64,000 nucleotides of DNA from Hybos culiciformis (GCA_964007475.1 OZ023273.1:42285525-42349524), one strand, 5' to 3'; shown: positions 49,962 through 62,035, counted from the first letter of the stretch. Numbers and translations are program-made. Notes: generated from the letters alone by a model not told the origin.

Positions 49962-52580
49962 AAATGTCATCCAATATTTTCCATAAACTTTAAAAATTCT
50001 CTAAGATTAGAAAATTTTAGCGCAGAGAATAAATCATTCAAACATTTGAACATTATTATGTCTATATGTGCCAATCCTACTCAAATATTAACAGAAAAAA
50101 TTTAAATTATGTATTCGTGATACTTTTTTAGAATATCAAAAAAAAAATACATTACAATTATGTTAGTAAGGCCAATAAAAAACATTGATTTCAATGTATC
50201 TACTATAGTTGAATCAAAATTTAGTTAATAAAATGAAAGAATTTGAACATTCATCGGAATTTTTGCATAAATTTTTTAATTTGAATAATACCTACACACA
50301 ATAAAACACTTTGAATATATAAAAAAAAAGAAATCTTGAACATATTACATAAATCATAAAATTTTAGTTGAAACCAGAAACTTTCGATTTTTTGATGTAG
50401 AAAATTTAAATTTTGCTATTCAAGTTCTTTTTTTTTTCTAACATTTTCAAAATGTTTGCATTAAATTGTTATTTTTATGTGAATTTTTTACGAGATATTC
50501 TGACATAAATTTTTCCCTTCTATTTTTTTTCTTTTCAATAATCATATTTCAAGGGTTTTTATCCTCATAACTTTCTTCTTTTTTTTTTTTTTGAAAAATT
50601 CGAAAAGACTTAAGTTTTTTTTTTTGTTCAAAAGAATGAAAAATAAGAAGAAAAATAAACATAAATTGTTAAGAATTGATTTAGATTTTTTTTTTCAATT
50701 AAATTATGGGTTTTACTTTTTATATATTTTCGTCTTCAAATTTTTTTTATGAAATTTAATTTTTAGAATGAAAATAAAAAAAAAGATGCGGTTCAGCATT
50801 AAAATTTCTATATCTCTTATTTTTTAATTAAATTTTTTTTTACTAGAAAAAAGTCGAAATTTTTTGCTGGTTTTTTTGTTCAATTTTAATATCTTCTATG
50901 CTTTATTATTATTATTATTATTATTATTTCATTTTCGAAATTTAATCGGATTTTATTTTTCTTTTTTTTTTGTACTTTATTTATACTTACGATTCTCAAT
51001 TGGCTAGATTATAAAACTCAGGGAACACCTAATTATTATTTTTCCCTTTAAATTTATTAAAGATAATTTATTAAAGGTTTCAACGAGATTGACCGGAAGC
51101 TACATAAATCGGCATAAATGATACCTATACGAATGATTCCAAGAAAAAAAAATGTTTGTTGTAATATCATTGGTACCAATTGAACTGTCATCTTCAATTC
51201 TAATATAAATATATATGAAATTTTCTTTAACATTTACAATTCTGAAAAACAAATTCATGTTTTTTAATGTTTTAAAGTTGGTTAAAATTTTACGAAATTT
51301 ACTTAGTTTTGTTACTAACTAAGTTTTGTCATAATATACAAGTTATACAACTAAAATAATCTTTTTTGGTCTTAACTAATCGTTAGACCATGTATTCATA
51401 CATATAATCTAATCATAGTTGAATAAATCTAATATAAAAAAATTTTGCATAGATTTCATATATGTATATATGTTATGTAGTTATTATAACATTCATTTCA
51501 TTCGATGAATGAATATATATTATTTCTATAACAAAATTGCTCAGAACTGTATAAATAAAATTGAGTTACAATCAAATTCTATAATCAATTATTTTACATA
51601 TATATTGTACTCATGATGCAAAAATCTATACATGTATATTATGATTGTTAAATATTTTTTACTGAAATTCTTACAAATTGGAACAATTTGTTCAATGTTT
51701 CTATAAAAAAAAAATTTTTTTTTTTTTTTTTTATATTTTTCATATCCCCAATTGTTAACTATTCGAACAATTCAATTGAGATTTAAAAATGCAATTTAAA
51801 TGCAAATATCAAATAACCACTTATGAAAACAGAAACAGTAGTTACAATATATATTATTTTGCTATAGGAAAGAAAGAAAAAAAGAGTAAAATACTTTAAA
51901 AAAAAAATGTTAAAAAAAAATCATAGTAATTTCAAAAAGAGAAAAAAAAATTTATAAGATTCTTTTTTTTTTTTTTATATTATTATTATTAAATAGATAT
52001 TGTCTACAAAAAAAAAACTAAATAACATTTCATATTTTCATATAGTTAAGAAGATGACGACGAGCAAAGAAAGAAAAATAATATTGAAAGAAAATTGAAA
52101 ATAATTGGAAATCCCTTGACTTGACTTTAAGTTGATTTAAGAATCTCTATTTTTTTTTTTTTTTTTATCTCATTTCTTATTTCTTCAGATACTTTTTTCA
52201 TCTATTTTTCCAATTAGTCTTCGTTTTCAATTACCACAAACATATTATATTATATATATATAATATAATGTAAAAAACATGGCAAATCATAATACAAGTA
52301 GTACCTATATTTTTCATTATATGAACAAATTAAAATTACATTGTGCTTATTTATAATTTAACTTTAGAGAAAACTTATCAGATATAAAGAAAATTTTAAA
52401 AATTAAAGAAAAAAATTGAAGCTTCATTCTGTAATTTCTGTAAATGTTAGATAATTAAATAATTTTTTTATTTTCCAAAAATAATTTGATTTTTGTATTT
52501 ACTATTCGAATGATTTTAAAGCTACGAAAGTGGTGCCGTCATATGGCGGTCGTTTTCTTACGTTTTCTTACGTAATATTA
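49962..52580. other. AT-rich non-coding stretch with long homopolymers
   Basis: No gene is seen. Features are a block of A10 followed directly by T18 (51705-51732), many T runs at 50580-50990 and an AT palindrome near 52243-52268. 52527-52575 has a small G+C-raised patch with a direct repeat CGTTTTCTTACGTTTTCTTA just outside the next element. Confidence 0.6.
50902..50929. repeat. (TTA)n microsatellite, about 9 units
   Basis: Pure TTA repeats inside a T-rich region. Confidence 0.85.
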
Positions 52581-52913
52581 GGGCCCTTATTTATGAAGGC
52601 ACCCCTTTCTAAGGAAACTATAGCTCAAATAATAAGTATTATATGTCTTGAGGTCTTGATTATGATGTTAATGACTGCGTTAAGTACTTTAAATTAAAAG
52701 TAACTTCATTTTGAATGAAACTGCCTTTATGTAATTGTTGCCAGTAGGTACTTTATTAAAAAATATTATTGAAAAAAGATTCAAAATGTCAAAACTTATT
52801 ATGTAGGTATATATTTATCTTAACTTAAATATTGTTCATGTTTTTTATTTAATTCAACTTTGTATTAAAGGTTTTGGAAAATATTATGCTACGGTTTCAT
52901 AAATAACACCCTG
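52581..52913. mobile_element. MITE-like element with AGGG...TTATTTATGAA ends, about 333 bp
   Basis: The left end GGGCCCTTATTTATGAAGG and the right end TTTCATAAATAACACCCTG are inverted repeats, differing by one indel and a few substitutions. Each is flanked by TA (52579-52580 and 52914-52915), which would fit a Tc1/mariner-type TA duplication. No transposase frame lies inside. Only about 18 bp at each end match, so the call is weaker than for the long foldbacks. Confidence 0.5.
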
Positions 52914-53061
52914 TAGTCATTTAATATTATTAAATGATTTCTATAATATTTAATAATTCTTTTATAAAATAAAACTAAAAAAAAAAAAGAAGAAAATAAT
53001 ACGAACACTTGAAAAATATAAAAGCTCCAGCATGAATTTTCATGAAAAATTCCTTCCGCAG

Positions 53062-53210
53062 AAGATTTACAATATATATTTAATTTATTGATTATGGAAT
53101 CACAAAATGTTGTTACGCATTTTCTTTCTGACCATCAAAATCATTACAAACAAATTCTTTTCATAAATATTGACAAAAATATTTTTCATTGTTGTCATAA
53201 ACAACCATAA
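53062..53210 (+). CDS. Candidate last exon or relic frame, 48 codons
   Basis: A good acceptor, TTCCTTCCGCAG ending at 53061, is followed in phase 2 by 48 open codons ending in TAA at 53208-53210. The frame reads DLQYIFNLLIMESQNVVTHF, then LSDHQNHYKQILFINIDKNI and FHCCHKQP. The same frame is in fact open a few codons further upstream (KIPSAED...), so an unspliced relic of a longer frame is equally possible. Composition is mixed rather than F/K/N-only. No family is recognised; a decayed transposon protein is one alternative. Confidence 0.28.
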
Positions 53211-55669
53211 GTACTTGTTTTGCTGATCCTTGAATATAGTTCTTTTTTTTTTGTTGTTTTTATTTGAGATTAATTCTTCGTGCCGGATGTAGTTTATGAC
53301 GAACTAATTTTAAACGGATATGAATGCAAAAAAAAAAATTGCCATTGGTTCAAAATACTGATTTGAAAAAGGAATTACAAAAATACCTTAAATTGTTTAT
53401 CTTGAAAATTTGTTAGAAAAGACTCCCAATATTTCGTTTTATAGGAAAATTAATTAACTATTTTATGTAAACTTGAGCTTTAAAGTAGTAGTTTTATTTC
53501 AAGCAGATTTTTAAAAAATGAAAAAAAAACATCAAGAACAATTTTACGTGACTCTATTGATGAACCTAAAATGTTTTTGGCACATTTGTCAAATCTTTGG
53601 ACTAGAATGTAAATTTTATGTTTAAAGTTTGTTAGTTTTGAGAAATTCAATCGCAAAGCTTGTAAATTTTTCCTAAAAGTTCAATGTTGTCTAAAATTAA
53701 CTTGAAAATAGCTAATTTATTAAACATTTTATTGTCCGATTATGGAATCTTTACGTGACTCAATAAAGGATAAATATAGTTAATTTTATTCGAAATTAGT
53801 TTTTAAGGATTTTTGTACTTTTTGTGTTTCTTAATCAATGAGGTAATAGAAAATTAATGGTTTTTTGTACAATAATCATCAGAGTGATCTCTTTTATAAA
53901 TAAAATATAGTAATTTATTGTACCAATATACAATTCAAAACATTCGACAATCGTTTTCATATCTCAACAACTCAAAGAGTTATCAAAAAACGGTAGTGTG
54001 TCAATCGAAATTCGATTCCAAAAATTAAAAATATACCCATATAATAACATTCAATGTTCTGACTCGACGAAGTACATATGAAAAATATTTCAATTTCTTT
54101 ATTTATATATTACATTATTAATATTTACCGAGTTTTTTTTTTGGTAAATGAAAATATTTTCGAAATCTAAAATCAGAAAATAATAACATTGATTTAAGTT
54201 TTTCAAACAAAAAAAAGAAAAACCTAAGCACAATAGCGTACTTTTCCCATTTTTTTTTTTCACAAATATTTTATGAACAAAAATGTATATTTTTTTATAT
54301 CCAATCAAAAGTTAACGTGACTTCATTACATAAATTGCAATTTATTTTTTTTTTGTTTAGTAGCTGTTTTTAACTTTATTTATCAAGCATGTAATCCTTT
54401 TTTTTAAAATAATTTATTGGATAAATTTTTTAATGGTTTGAATACAAAATAAGATTTTTTTTTTTTTTTGCTTGCTTACTTTATATTTAAAGAACGGATT
54501 GGATGTGTAGTATTTTATAATTCAACATAGTACATAATGTACTATGCTCAATTATTTTGGATGTCACCACAATGTTTAAGAAAATATATTTGCACTAAAA
54601 AAAATTATTGTGTATGAAAAGAATGTATCTCCTTGTTAGGGCTGACACAAAAAAGCTTAAAATTATTATTGAAGCATTAATATTTTCAATAAGACTTAGC
54701 CAAACTTCCATTGAAATTTAACTTATTCTTGCTTATTCGTTCTGCATAAATTAATAAATATAATAATTCTGATTCCATTGAAATTATTAACGAAATTTAT
54801 TTATAAATTACAATATTGAATCTCAACATTATTATAAAAGTACAAATTGTATAAAAAAAAAATTAATAAGAAAAAATTCTGAGAACATAATCTTGTGAAG
54901 TTCTTTCACTATAGTTTTATCAATAATTCACTGAAACTATACATTTATTAAATTATATATTATTATTGACTACGAGGTAAAATGAAAATAATATAAAAAT
55001 ACCTATATAAATACTCAAGATAAAATAAAAAAAAAATGTTTGATGAAAATTGTTGAACAAGATCCTTGAGTATTACACAAAAATATGTATAGTTTATTTG
55101 TTCAAAAAGCAATTAAAAAGCAATTAAGCCATAAAATTATTTATAACGAAGAGAGTATAGATATACGTTTCACAATATTAATATCTAAAATATTTATAAA
55201 TATTTCCTATATAGGTAGATAGATATACATCAATACAGTTTTGTATACAAAAAATACATTATTTTCTTGACATTATTATAACATTCCTGAATTAACAATC
55301 AATTTCTTTGAAAATTCCACAAAATATAATGTATTTATTTTTTTTTATGACGAAACCTTATAATATAATGACTAGTAAATTTTTATATAAAAATATTATT
55401 TCCTAAATAATTGTACTTTGTTTGGAAACGAATATGATGAAGATAATAATATTAATAAAAAAAAAAATTAAAGTTCATCGAATCCAATTTTTCATGGTTG
55501 AATTTTTGATTGTCTGTAAATAAAGTTGTTACACTTTTTTATTATTCAGCTAACTCTATATACTTGTATGATTGAAGATGCTAATTAGGACTGTGTAAAC
55601 GAATAAAATAAAAAGTCTTTTCAACGTTTTACTTAAAATATTTACTTTTATTTCAATTTCATCTTATAG
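53211..55669. other. AT-rich spacer downstream of the neprilysin-like gene
   Basis: No gene is seen. CATAGTACAT and ATGTACTATG (54526-54546) form a 10-bp palindrome around one base. The - strand frame at 54099-54308 looks like chance. Confidence 0.65.
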
Positions 55670-55675
55670 TTTATT
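55670..55675 (-). promoter_or_regulatory. Polyadenylation signal AATAAA for the neprilysin-like gene
   Basis: AATAAA on the - strand, 72 nt past the TGA stop. A second copy lies at 55652-55647. AATAAA is frequent in AT-rich DNA, so position is the main support. Confidence 0.45.
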
Positions 55676-55747
55676 TATGAACATATGTTTAAATTTTTAT
55701 CCTAAATTTATGTTCTACAATCAATATACAAGTATGTTTTTTTTGTT

Positions 55748-57583
55748 TCAAGAAGAGCAATGAAAAATATTTGAAAATTCCTCAAAATATTTAATAAAAT
55801 ATTCATTCAAGAAAATCTTGCTATCAGGTTTTTGAAAATTTTCTGCCCCAGTATGATGAACATGATTTTGTGAAATTTCATTTTGGCAATATCTTTTTGC
55901 AGCATTAATAAAAAATAACTTCTCATTTGATAAATTATTTAAAACTGTTTTACCCACGAAATTTCGTTCATTTGAATTTCTTTCAATAAATGAATTCATG
56001 GCCATTAAAGATTGACGTTCGCCTAAATAATTATAAATTAAAATTTCATTTAATTTATTATTTTCTAAAAATTCTTCAAAATTTTTATCGTTTTCAATAA
56101 AAATTTTACAATCAGATGAATTTTTCATAGATATTTTTATCATTTCTGTTGCCAAATTGACACCAACTGTTCCATAATTTATACCTAATATATTTAATTT
56201 TAATTTTCGTTCAAAAATCTCATAAAAATCATTAAAAACTGAATTTATTTCTTGAAAATTTTTCACATAATTTTTTAATAAATTTTCCAAATTTTCATAG
56301 AAATTATCGGATGTTATTTTCAAAGAAATACCATAAAATTTTTCTAAATATTTATCACCATTTAATAATTTATTTATTTGTTGATTTAAATAAATTTTTG
56401 CTTTTATTTTTAAATTTTCATCAAATTTACATGCATGAGAAATGTTATCATATGATTTGCCAATTTCACTGAATATAAGCAAAAAATTTCCATCACTTTT
56501 TATATCAATTTGATGGAAAATTTTCTCATAAACTGGTTTAAAATATATTTGCAATAAATTTTCACAATCTAATTTCGATTTATTTGATAAAAATTTAAAC
56601 CAAATAAAATTCATGATTTCATCATTTTTTTCGCTATAAAGAAAACTCATTATATTTTCAAATAAATTTATATTTTTTATAAATATTAAATCATTTGACC
56701 GCAATTTTTTACCTAAAATTCTTTGAAAATATTGATTCCAATTGAATTTTGAATAAATTTGATTAAAATTTTCAAATGTTTTTTCTGAAAAATTGTTTTC
56801 ATTCTCTGTTGAATAATTAATTGTTATATCGTTGTTATTGCTGGAAATTTTTTTATAACCTTTAAAAAACTCTAATAATCTCTCCATTGATTCATTATCC
56901 ATAGTTATATCATTTTCTCGTAATGTTTCATGAATTTTTTGATAAAAATATTCTAAATTTTCTTTCAAATGTATTGGAAATATTTCGATAATTCTTTTAT
57001 TATTTTTAATTTCAATTTTATGTTCGAAAAAATAATTTTCACCCAATAAATTAAATTCAGCCAAAACATTTTCTAATGAAAATAATTTTTCTAAATTATT
57101 CGATGACTTATTTTCCAGAATTTTCCAGCCACCAATTGATTTATATAAATTCGTTGCGTTAAGTTTTGTGCTAAGATTTCTCGCCTGTTTACATGTTTTA
57201 TAAAAATTTTTAAATTTCATCTCAATTTCACTAAGATTTTCATTAATCAAAAATTTCTGCAATAATTTTTCTGAATTTTCTGTATTCATATTATTATTAT
57301 TTGGATTATGTTGATTTTTACATGAAAATTCATAAAAATCTGTACATGGATTTACATCAAAATTAATTGATTCTGTTAAAATCTCAATTATTTTATTTTC
57401 ACTTAATAAATTTTCATTTATATCATTATTTTGAGCATTAAATTGTTTTTGTTGATTACTACTACTTTCATAGGATGATGCTTCAGCTTTTGAATGATTA
57501 AGGAATGCCATTGAATAACATGTAAAAAGTAATAAAAATGTTACAAAATATTTAAAAATTTTTCTTCTTGAAGTTATAGCCAT
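55748..57583 (-). CDS. Secreted, catalytically dead neprilysin-like protein (M13 peptidase family)
   Basis: A single uninterrupted frame of 611 codons. The eukaryotic start is the ATG at 57583; the frame can be extended six codons to a TTG, but that is not expected to be used. Residues 9-28 are a hydrophobic signal-peptide core, with likely cleavage near SKA/EA (33), so the product is probably secreted rather than a type II membrane protein like classical neprilysin. The M13 N-terminal hallmark NPCTDFYEFSC is at 78-88. The M13 NAFY motif is NDFY (451-454). The zinc-helix region reads NYGTVGVNLATEMIK (469-483). Aligned to the family NYG..GV..GHE.TH, both histidines of HExxH are replaced (T479, K483) and only E480 remains. 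The family GENxAD motif appears as IYNYLG (516-521), losing the third zinc ligand and the aspartate. RYC (565-566) and HH (576-577) match the C-terminal region, but the protein stops at FHCSS, before the usual CxVW end. About eleven N-x-S/T sites fit secretion. Likely role: a pseudoenzyme binding peptides or partners; inactive secreted M13 paralogues are known in insects, including parasitoid venoms. Confidence 0.9.
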   Translation of the reverse strand: MAITSRRKIFKYFVTFLLLFTCYSMAFLNHSKAEASSYESSSNQQKQFNAQNNDINENLLSENKIIEILTESINFDVNPCTDFYEFSCKNQHNPNNNNMNTENSEKLLQKFLINENLSEIEMKFKNFYKTCKQARNLSTKLNATNLYKSIGGWKILENKSSNNLEKLFSLENVLAEFNLLGENYFFEHKIEIKNNKRIIEIFPIHLKENLEYFYQKIHETLRENDITMDNESMERLLEFFKGYKKISSNNNDITINYSTENENNFSEKTFENFNQIYSKFNWNQYFQRILGKKLRSNDLIFIKNINLFENIMSFLYSEKNDEIMNFIWFKFLSNKSKLDCENLLQIYFKPVYEKIFHQIDIKSDGNFLLIFSEIGKSYDNISHACKFDENLKIKAKIYLNQQINKLLNGDKYLEKFYGISLKITSDNFYENLENLLKNYVKNFQEINSVFNDFYEIFERKLKLNILGINYGTVGVNLATEMIKISMKNSSDCKIFIENDKNFEEFLENNKLNEILIYNYLGERQSLMAMNSFIERNSNERNFVGKTVLNNLSNEKLFFINAAKRYCQNEISQNHVHHTGAENFQKPDSKIFLNEYFIKYFEEFSNIFHCSS

Positions 57584-57607
57584 TTTTCTTATGACAACCA
57601 ATTCCTT

Positions 57608-57914
57608 CTGGGATAAATTTTTTTATTATTTTTTTTTTTTTCAACTTCTTTCAAATAAATTACTTTTCTTTTTATGTTTAATGTTTCAAGAACTAATTTA
57701 AACTAATTATTTTGAATTCTTAAGATTATAGTTTTTTTTTTTCATTGTCTTGAGTTTTTGAAATATTATTCTCTTAATCACATATTTTGGTTCAGTATTA
57801 AACATAAAAATTATAATTTACAATTTCTCGATTAAATAAGAAAATTGTTTGAATGGAAAGAGAACTTTAGTGTATATATTCAACGTTTAACAGACCCCAT
57901 AGTTCCCAACTCAC
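57608..57914 (-). other. Possible 5' UTR intron of the neprilysin-like gene
   Basis: On the - strand a strong donor, TTACTG|GTGAGTTGGG (GT at 57914-57913), lies 331 bp upstream of the ATG. A TTATCCCAG acceptor (AG at 57609-57608) lies 24 bp upstream of it. Splicing would give a short 5' leader. The region before the acceptor is A-rich rather than pyrimidine-rich, so the acceptor is doubtful. No convincing TATA box was found for this strand; a TATAAAAG word at 57930-57937 is on the + strand. Confidence 0.25.
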
Positions 57915-57915
57915 C

Positions 57916-60900
57916 AGTAATTTCAGCTTATAAAAGTGAATATAAAACATCTTAACGAAAACTGAAACAAAGATTAGAACTAATAGAGAATCATTAATCC
58001 GTATTTAAAATATTTAATCTTTTCTTAAGTTTAATCGTTTCTTAGAAATTTCAAAACCAAGCTCTTTTACAGCAAGTATTTGTCAAAAATATAATTAATA
58101 AAAAATCTCAAAAATAATTTGACCACATTGAGTTGAAAGTAATAGTAATATGTACATTTAAATAAGTTTTTTATTAGAATTTTTTTTTTGGAAAATTTTC
58201 AAGTTGAAATTTTAATAGCAAAGCAATTTATACGAAACCCTATTATTTATTTTTGATAATTAATTTTAATCTTCTGAGACATTTTGTTATTATTATTTTT
58301 TTTTTCTCAAAATAAGTCAAAATAATATTATATGGTTGTATATTTATAAAGGTCATATTGTTAATGTTGATGTTGGTCATTTACTCTAACAAAAAATATT
58401 CATTCTTGATAAGAATTCCGAAATCAAACTGATAATGAATTTATTAAAGCTAAATTTATTTTGTAAATATATTAAAGGCGCAATCTTAAATGCTAACAAA
58501 TTCAGAAAATTTAGAGTTAAATAAAAATTAAGTTTAAAAATAGAAAAAAAAGTACATAGTTGAATTGAAAACTATTTAATTGTACCCTTCAAAAGAAACT
58601 CTTGCTGCTGTGATAAATCTTCAATATTTTGTTTTGTATTGGGATTTCAAATGTTTCTATGTGCACTCTTTTGGTAGAAATATTTTGCAACATTCAAAGA
58701 AATAATTTTTATTTTTTCATAAAACCGCCTCAAAGCTTTGCGATATTTGAATTTGTTTTTTAATTTTTGATTTGTCTTTTTTTCTATTTTTTTTTTATGC
58801 GATTTCCAAAACCAATTATCTACGACATTATTTGGATATACGTTTTTTTTTTTATATATATTTTGAAAAGAAACATACAAATTCCATTCAAAATATTTTC
58901 TAAAAACAATTTCAAATAAAACATTTATTTTGTTTTTTTTTTTTTTCAAATGATGAAAATACCATAAATGTCTATACGAAACATACTTAAGTACTAAGAA
59001 TATATATATACTTTATATTTGTATAAAGCAATTTTAAATCCAATTTGAAAAAAAAAAAAGAAAAAAATTTTTTTTCCGTCACACTTATCCTTTAAGTTTT
59101 ACAACATTGTCAAATATTTTGATGTAACGATATTTTGAACGTGAAAATGTTAAATTGAGAAATAATAGATTTTCATATTGATTTTATATTTCTTTATATA
59201 CTGTGTACATATATAATATAAAGTGTGTACATATATAATATGAGTTAAAAATAATTTTATTTTATTAAGTTTTTTTTTTTTGTATTATTATTATTATTTT
59301 TTCTTTTTAAAAGACAAACATACCGAAAACATCATCATAAACGAACCCCATAGAAATGACAGAAAGAACAAATGACAGGAATGTAAAACATGCCATTGAG
59401 TATATTGATAATTCGATTACAAATATTAGTGTATGAAGAAAAATTAGGAAAAATTAAATTCTATAGAACCAAAGTAAAACATCAGATTTTATTTCCAAGT
59501 CTTAGCCTCAGCCACATTTATCGTAAATCATTAAAGTAATTGATGTATTATTTAGATATACTTTAAAGTTGAAGCTGGTGTTAAACATTTTGAATTTAGT
59601 GAAAAAAAAAAAATTTTCAACAGAAAGTCTTTGACCTTAACTAAAAAGAAAAAAAAAAAGATTTTTATAACTTTTTTTTTTAAATAAAAATTAGTTTAAT
59701 AAAAAATTTCTTTCAACTTTTTAGTTGTTCTTTCAGTTTTCCATTTTTATTCTATTTTTTTATTATTTTATTTTTATTTTTTTTATCTTATTTTATTTTT
59801 TATTTTTTTTTTTTTTCAAAAAAAAAGTTTTTTATCTTTGCTTACGTTGTTGATATAACAAGTAAAACTTAATGCATATTATATATCCTGTTTTGTTTTT
59901 ATAAGAGTGTCATGCAAAACCACATTTCGAAATAAATTGCTATTTTGGTTTTATTCAGTCTTTTAGTTTTCTTTTTTTTTAGTAAAATTATTATCTAGGT
60001 ATATGTACAGTTTTCTCCAACGAAAATAAGTTATATCATTAAAAAATTTCTAATGGCTTTACGCAGACATATATGGTATTTTTTTCGAACAAAAAATAAA
60101 TTTTCCATGATGAAAATGAACATAAAAGTTCTGAAGATAGAATTTGAAAATTTAAGCTTATGTTTAGTTGCAATTGACAGTCTCATGTGCTTAAATTTTG
60201 TTTTAAACTCGGCTTACAGATTATCTTGGTTACATTGCTTGAAATTTAGCGATAAAATTCCGTAACATTCACTTAGACTAGAAAGGCCTAAAATACAAAA
60301 CACAAAAGTAAAATGAAATAAAATGTAGAGTACTGGTGAAGTTGAGAATTTTTCTTAAAAATATTCAAAGAAAATATGTAGTATACCAATTTTAGCAGAC
60401 GTTCATACAGTTCTCTGCATTAAATATGCACTATAAAGATAATAAATTATAGTACATAGTGAAATAAAAAATTAAAACATTAAAATTTAAATGAAAAATT
60501 CATTTTTAAAATAATAATATTTGGTTTGTTTATAGTGTGGTTAAATTTTTCAATTTTGCAATATGCTATAAAACAATAATATAATTTGTACATTAATAAA
60601 TTGGTTCTTTAGTGGTTAAATGCTCGTATAATGTTAACCTTCAAACGTAGATAGTATAGTACAGTATCATATATACAAATATAAATATATAAATTAAGTC
60701 TACCGCATATATGATATTAATTTTTTTATCTAAAAAAATTCATTTTGTGTGATTATTTTCTGTACTTTACTTTAATAAGCCAAAACATTTTATGCAGATT
60801 AATTTTTTTTTGTTTGAAGATTTGACATACAAATAAAATTTAGAAATTATCTTACAGATTTAATCCACTAACATGTTTCTCATGGTATTAACGTTTGTGT

Positions 60901-61900
60901 TGAATTAACGTTTTAATTCAAAAGCATGTTGAATTAAAAATAAAAATTTATAACAAATGATGAGACGAAATTAATTATTTATTAATGAACGAGTTGGTAA
61001 TCTTTCAAACAGTTCAAAGAAGGAGTTATGCAAAAGTTTTTTCTAAATTTTATTATTCCAGTTATAGAAAAGATTAATTTTCGAATGTTTAAAAAAAAAA
61101 CCCCATCAAAATTTTAAACTTCCTTCATACCTCATTTGTACCAACTTACCTTCAAAACCAGTCGTAATTTCACAGGACAAAAAGTTTAAAAACTGCAAAA
61201 CCAATTTCAATTTATGGCAGTTATATAGTTCTGATCTAAAATTCTAAAACAACATAAATATATTCCAATTTAAAGAATTTAGATTTCTAATAAAAATAAA
61301 TTATATTTTATCAGAAATTTAAATTTATAATCTCTTTTATTATTTTAATTGCTAAATTTGCATAAAATTCGGAATAAAAATATTTATTTTTTATTAAAAT
61401 TTCTTTTTCTCTCAACAATCAATTTAATTTAGATGATATTACAAAAATAAAAAATCCATTTATTATTTTATTTGAATAACAAAGTATACTTGAAAATTAT
61501 TTTCCGGAAAATAATTTTTATATTTACAAGACTTATGTTTCCAGCAAATGCAAATGGAATAATACTTAATCTCTAATTAATTATGATTTGTGTATTATAA
61601 TGAAAGCAATTAATTTTGTATTGTAAAAATTATATAAATTATAATAAATAAAAATATGTATATAATATTTATTGCATGCAAGTTAAATATAAAATAAATC
61701 AATATTTATATTTGTGAGTAAAAAAAACATTTACTGTATTTGCACAAACTAAGGGCGAGTGTTGTTGCGCAACATACAGAAGAAGCTGGTAAAAACAACA
61801 AAGCAAATTCAAACTCAATAAAATATTAATCTATTTTGCTTGTGTGATTTTTAATTTTAATTTTATGCTCTTTAATGTCAATTTATTTTTAATTTAATTT
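57916..61900. other. AT-rich spacer upstream of the neprilysin-like gene
   Basis: No gene is supported. A - strand frame at 58647-58949 and a + strand frame at 60053-60265 have no splice or family support. T-rich low complexity dominates 59740-59830. 59210-59245 contains a direct repeat of GTGTACATATATAATAT. Confidence 0.65.
61763..61774. promoter_or_regulatory. Perfect palindrome TGTTGCGCAACA (C/EBP-type TTGCGCAA site)
   Basis: The 12-bp palindrome contains TTGCGCAA, a textbook bZIP C/EBP-type binding word, in a small G+C-raised patch. No gene start is seen next to it; functional meaning is inferred from the word only. Confidence 0.2.
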
Positions 61901-62035
61901 GTCGGCCGTCATGGAGTAGTGGTATTGCCTACGGCGTGGCGTGTTCGGTCGTGGTTCAATTCCCATCTCGGACTGGAATTTGTGTCAATTTTTCAATTTG
62001 TTCACTTGAATTAAGTGTTGTGTTGTTTTTATAAA
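61901..62035 (+). mobile_element. tRNA-derived SINE
   Basis: A sharply G+C-rich 80-bp head carries an RNA polymerase III A box (TGGAGTAGTGG, 61912-61922, one mismatch to consensus) and a B box (GGTTCAATTCC, 61953-61963), spaced 30 bp apart as in tRNA genes. The head does not close into a tRNA acceptor stem, so it is not a functional tRNA gene. It is followed by a tRNA-unrelated tail and an A-rich end (ATAAAAAAAA). Flanking TTTTAATT-like words on both sides may be a target duplication but are too simple to be sure. Confidence 0.75.

Noticed and set aside
54526..54546. 10-bp palindrome CATAGTACAT/ATGTACTATG
   Set aside because: Too short and AT-rich to be more than chance or a small cruciform.
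57584..57601. TTG-initiated six-codon extension of the neprilysin-like frame
   Set aside because: The first in-frame ATG at 57583 is directly followed by a basic n-region and hydrophobic core; TTG starts are not expected in an insect nuclear gene.
60053..60265. 70-codon frame starting MALRRHIWYFF
   Set aside because: No signal, domain or splice context. A CAGTCTCATG word shared with the 49747 element is too short to mean anything.
61901..61985. Functional tRNA gene
   Set aside because: A and B boxes are present but the acceptor stem does not pair and no plausible anticodon arm forms; it fits a SINE.
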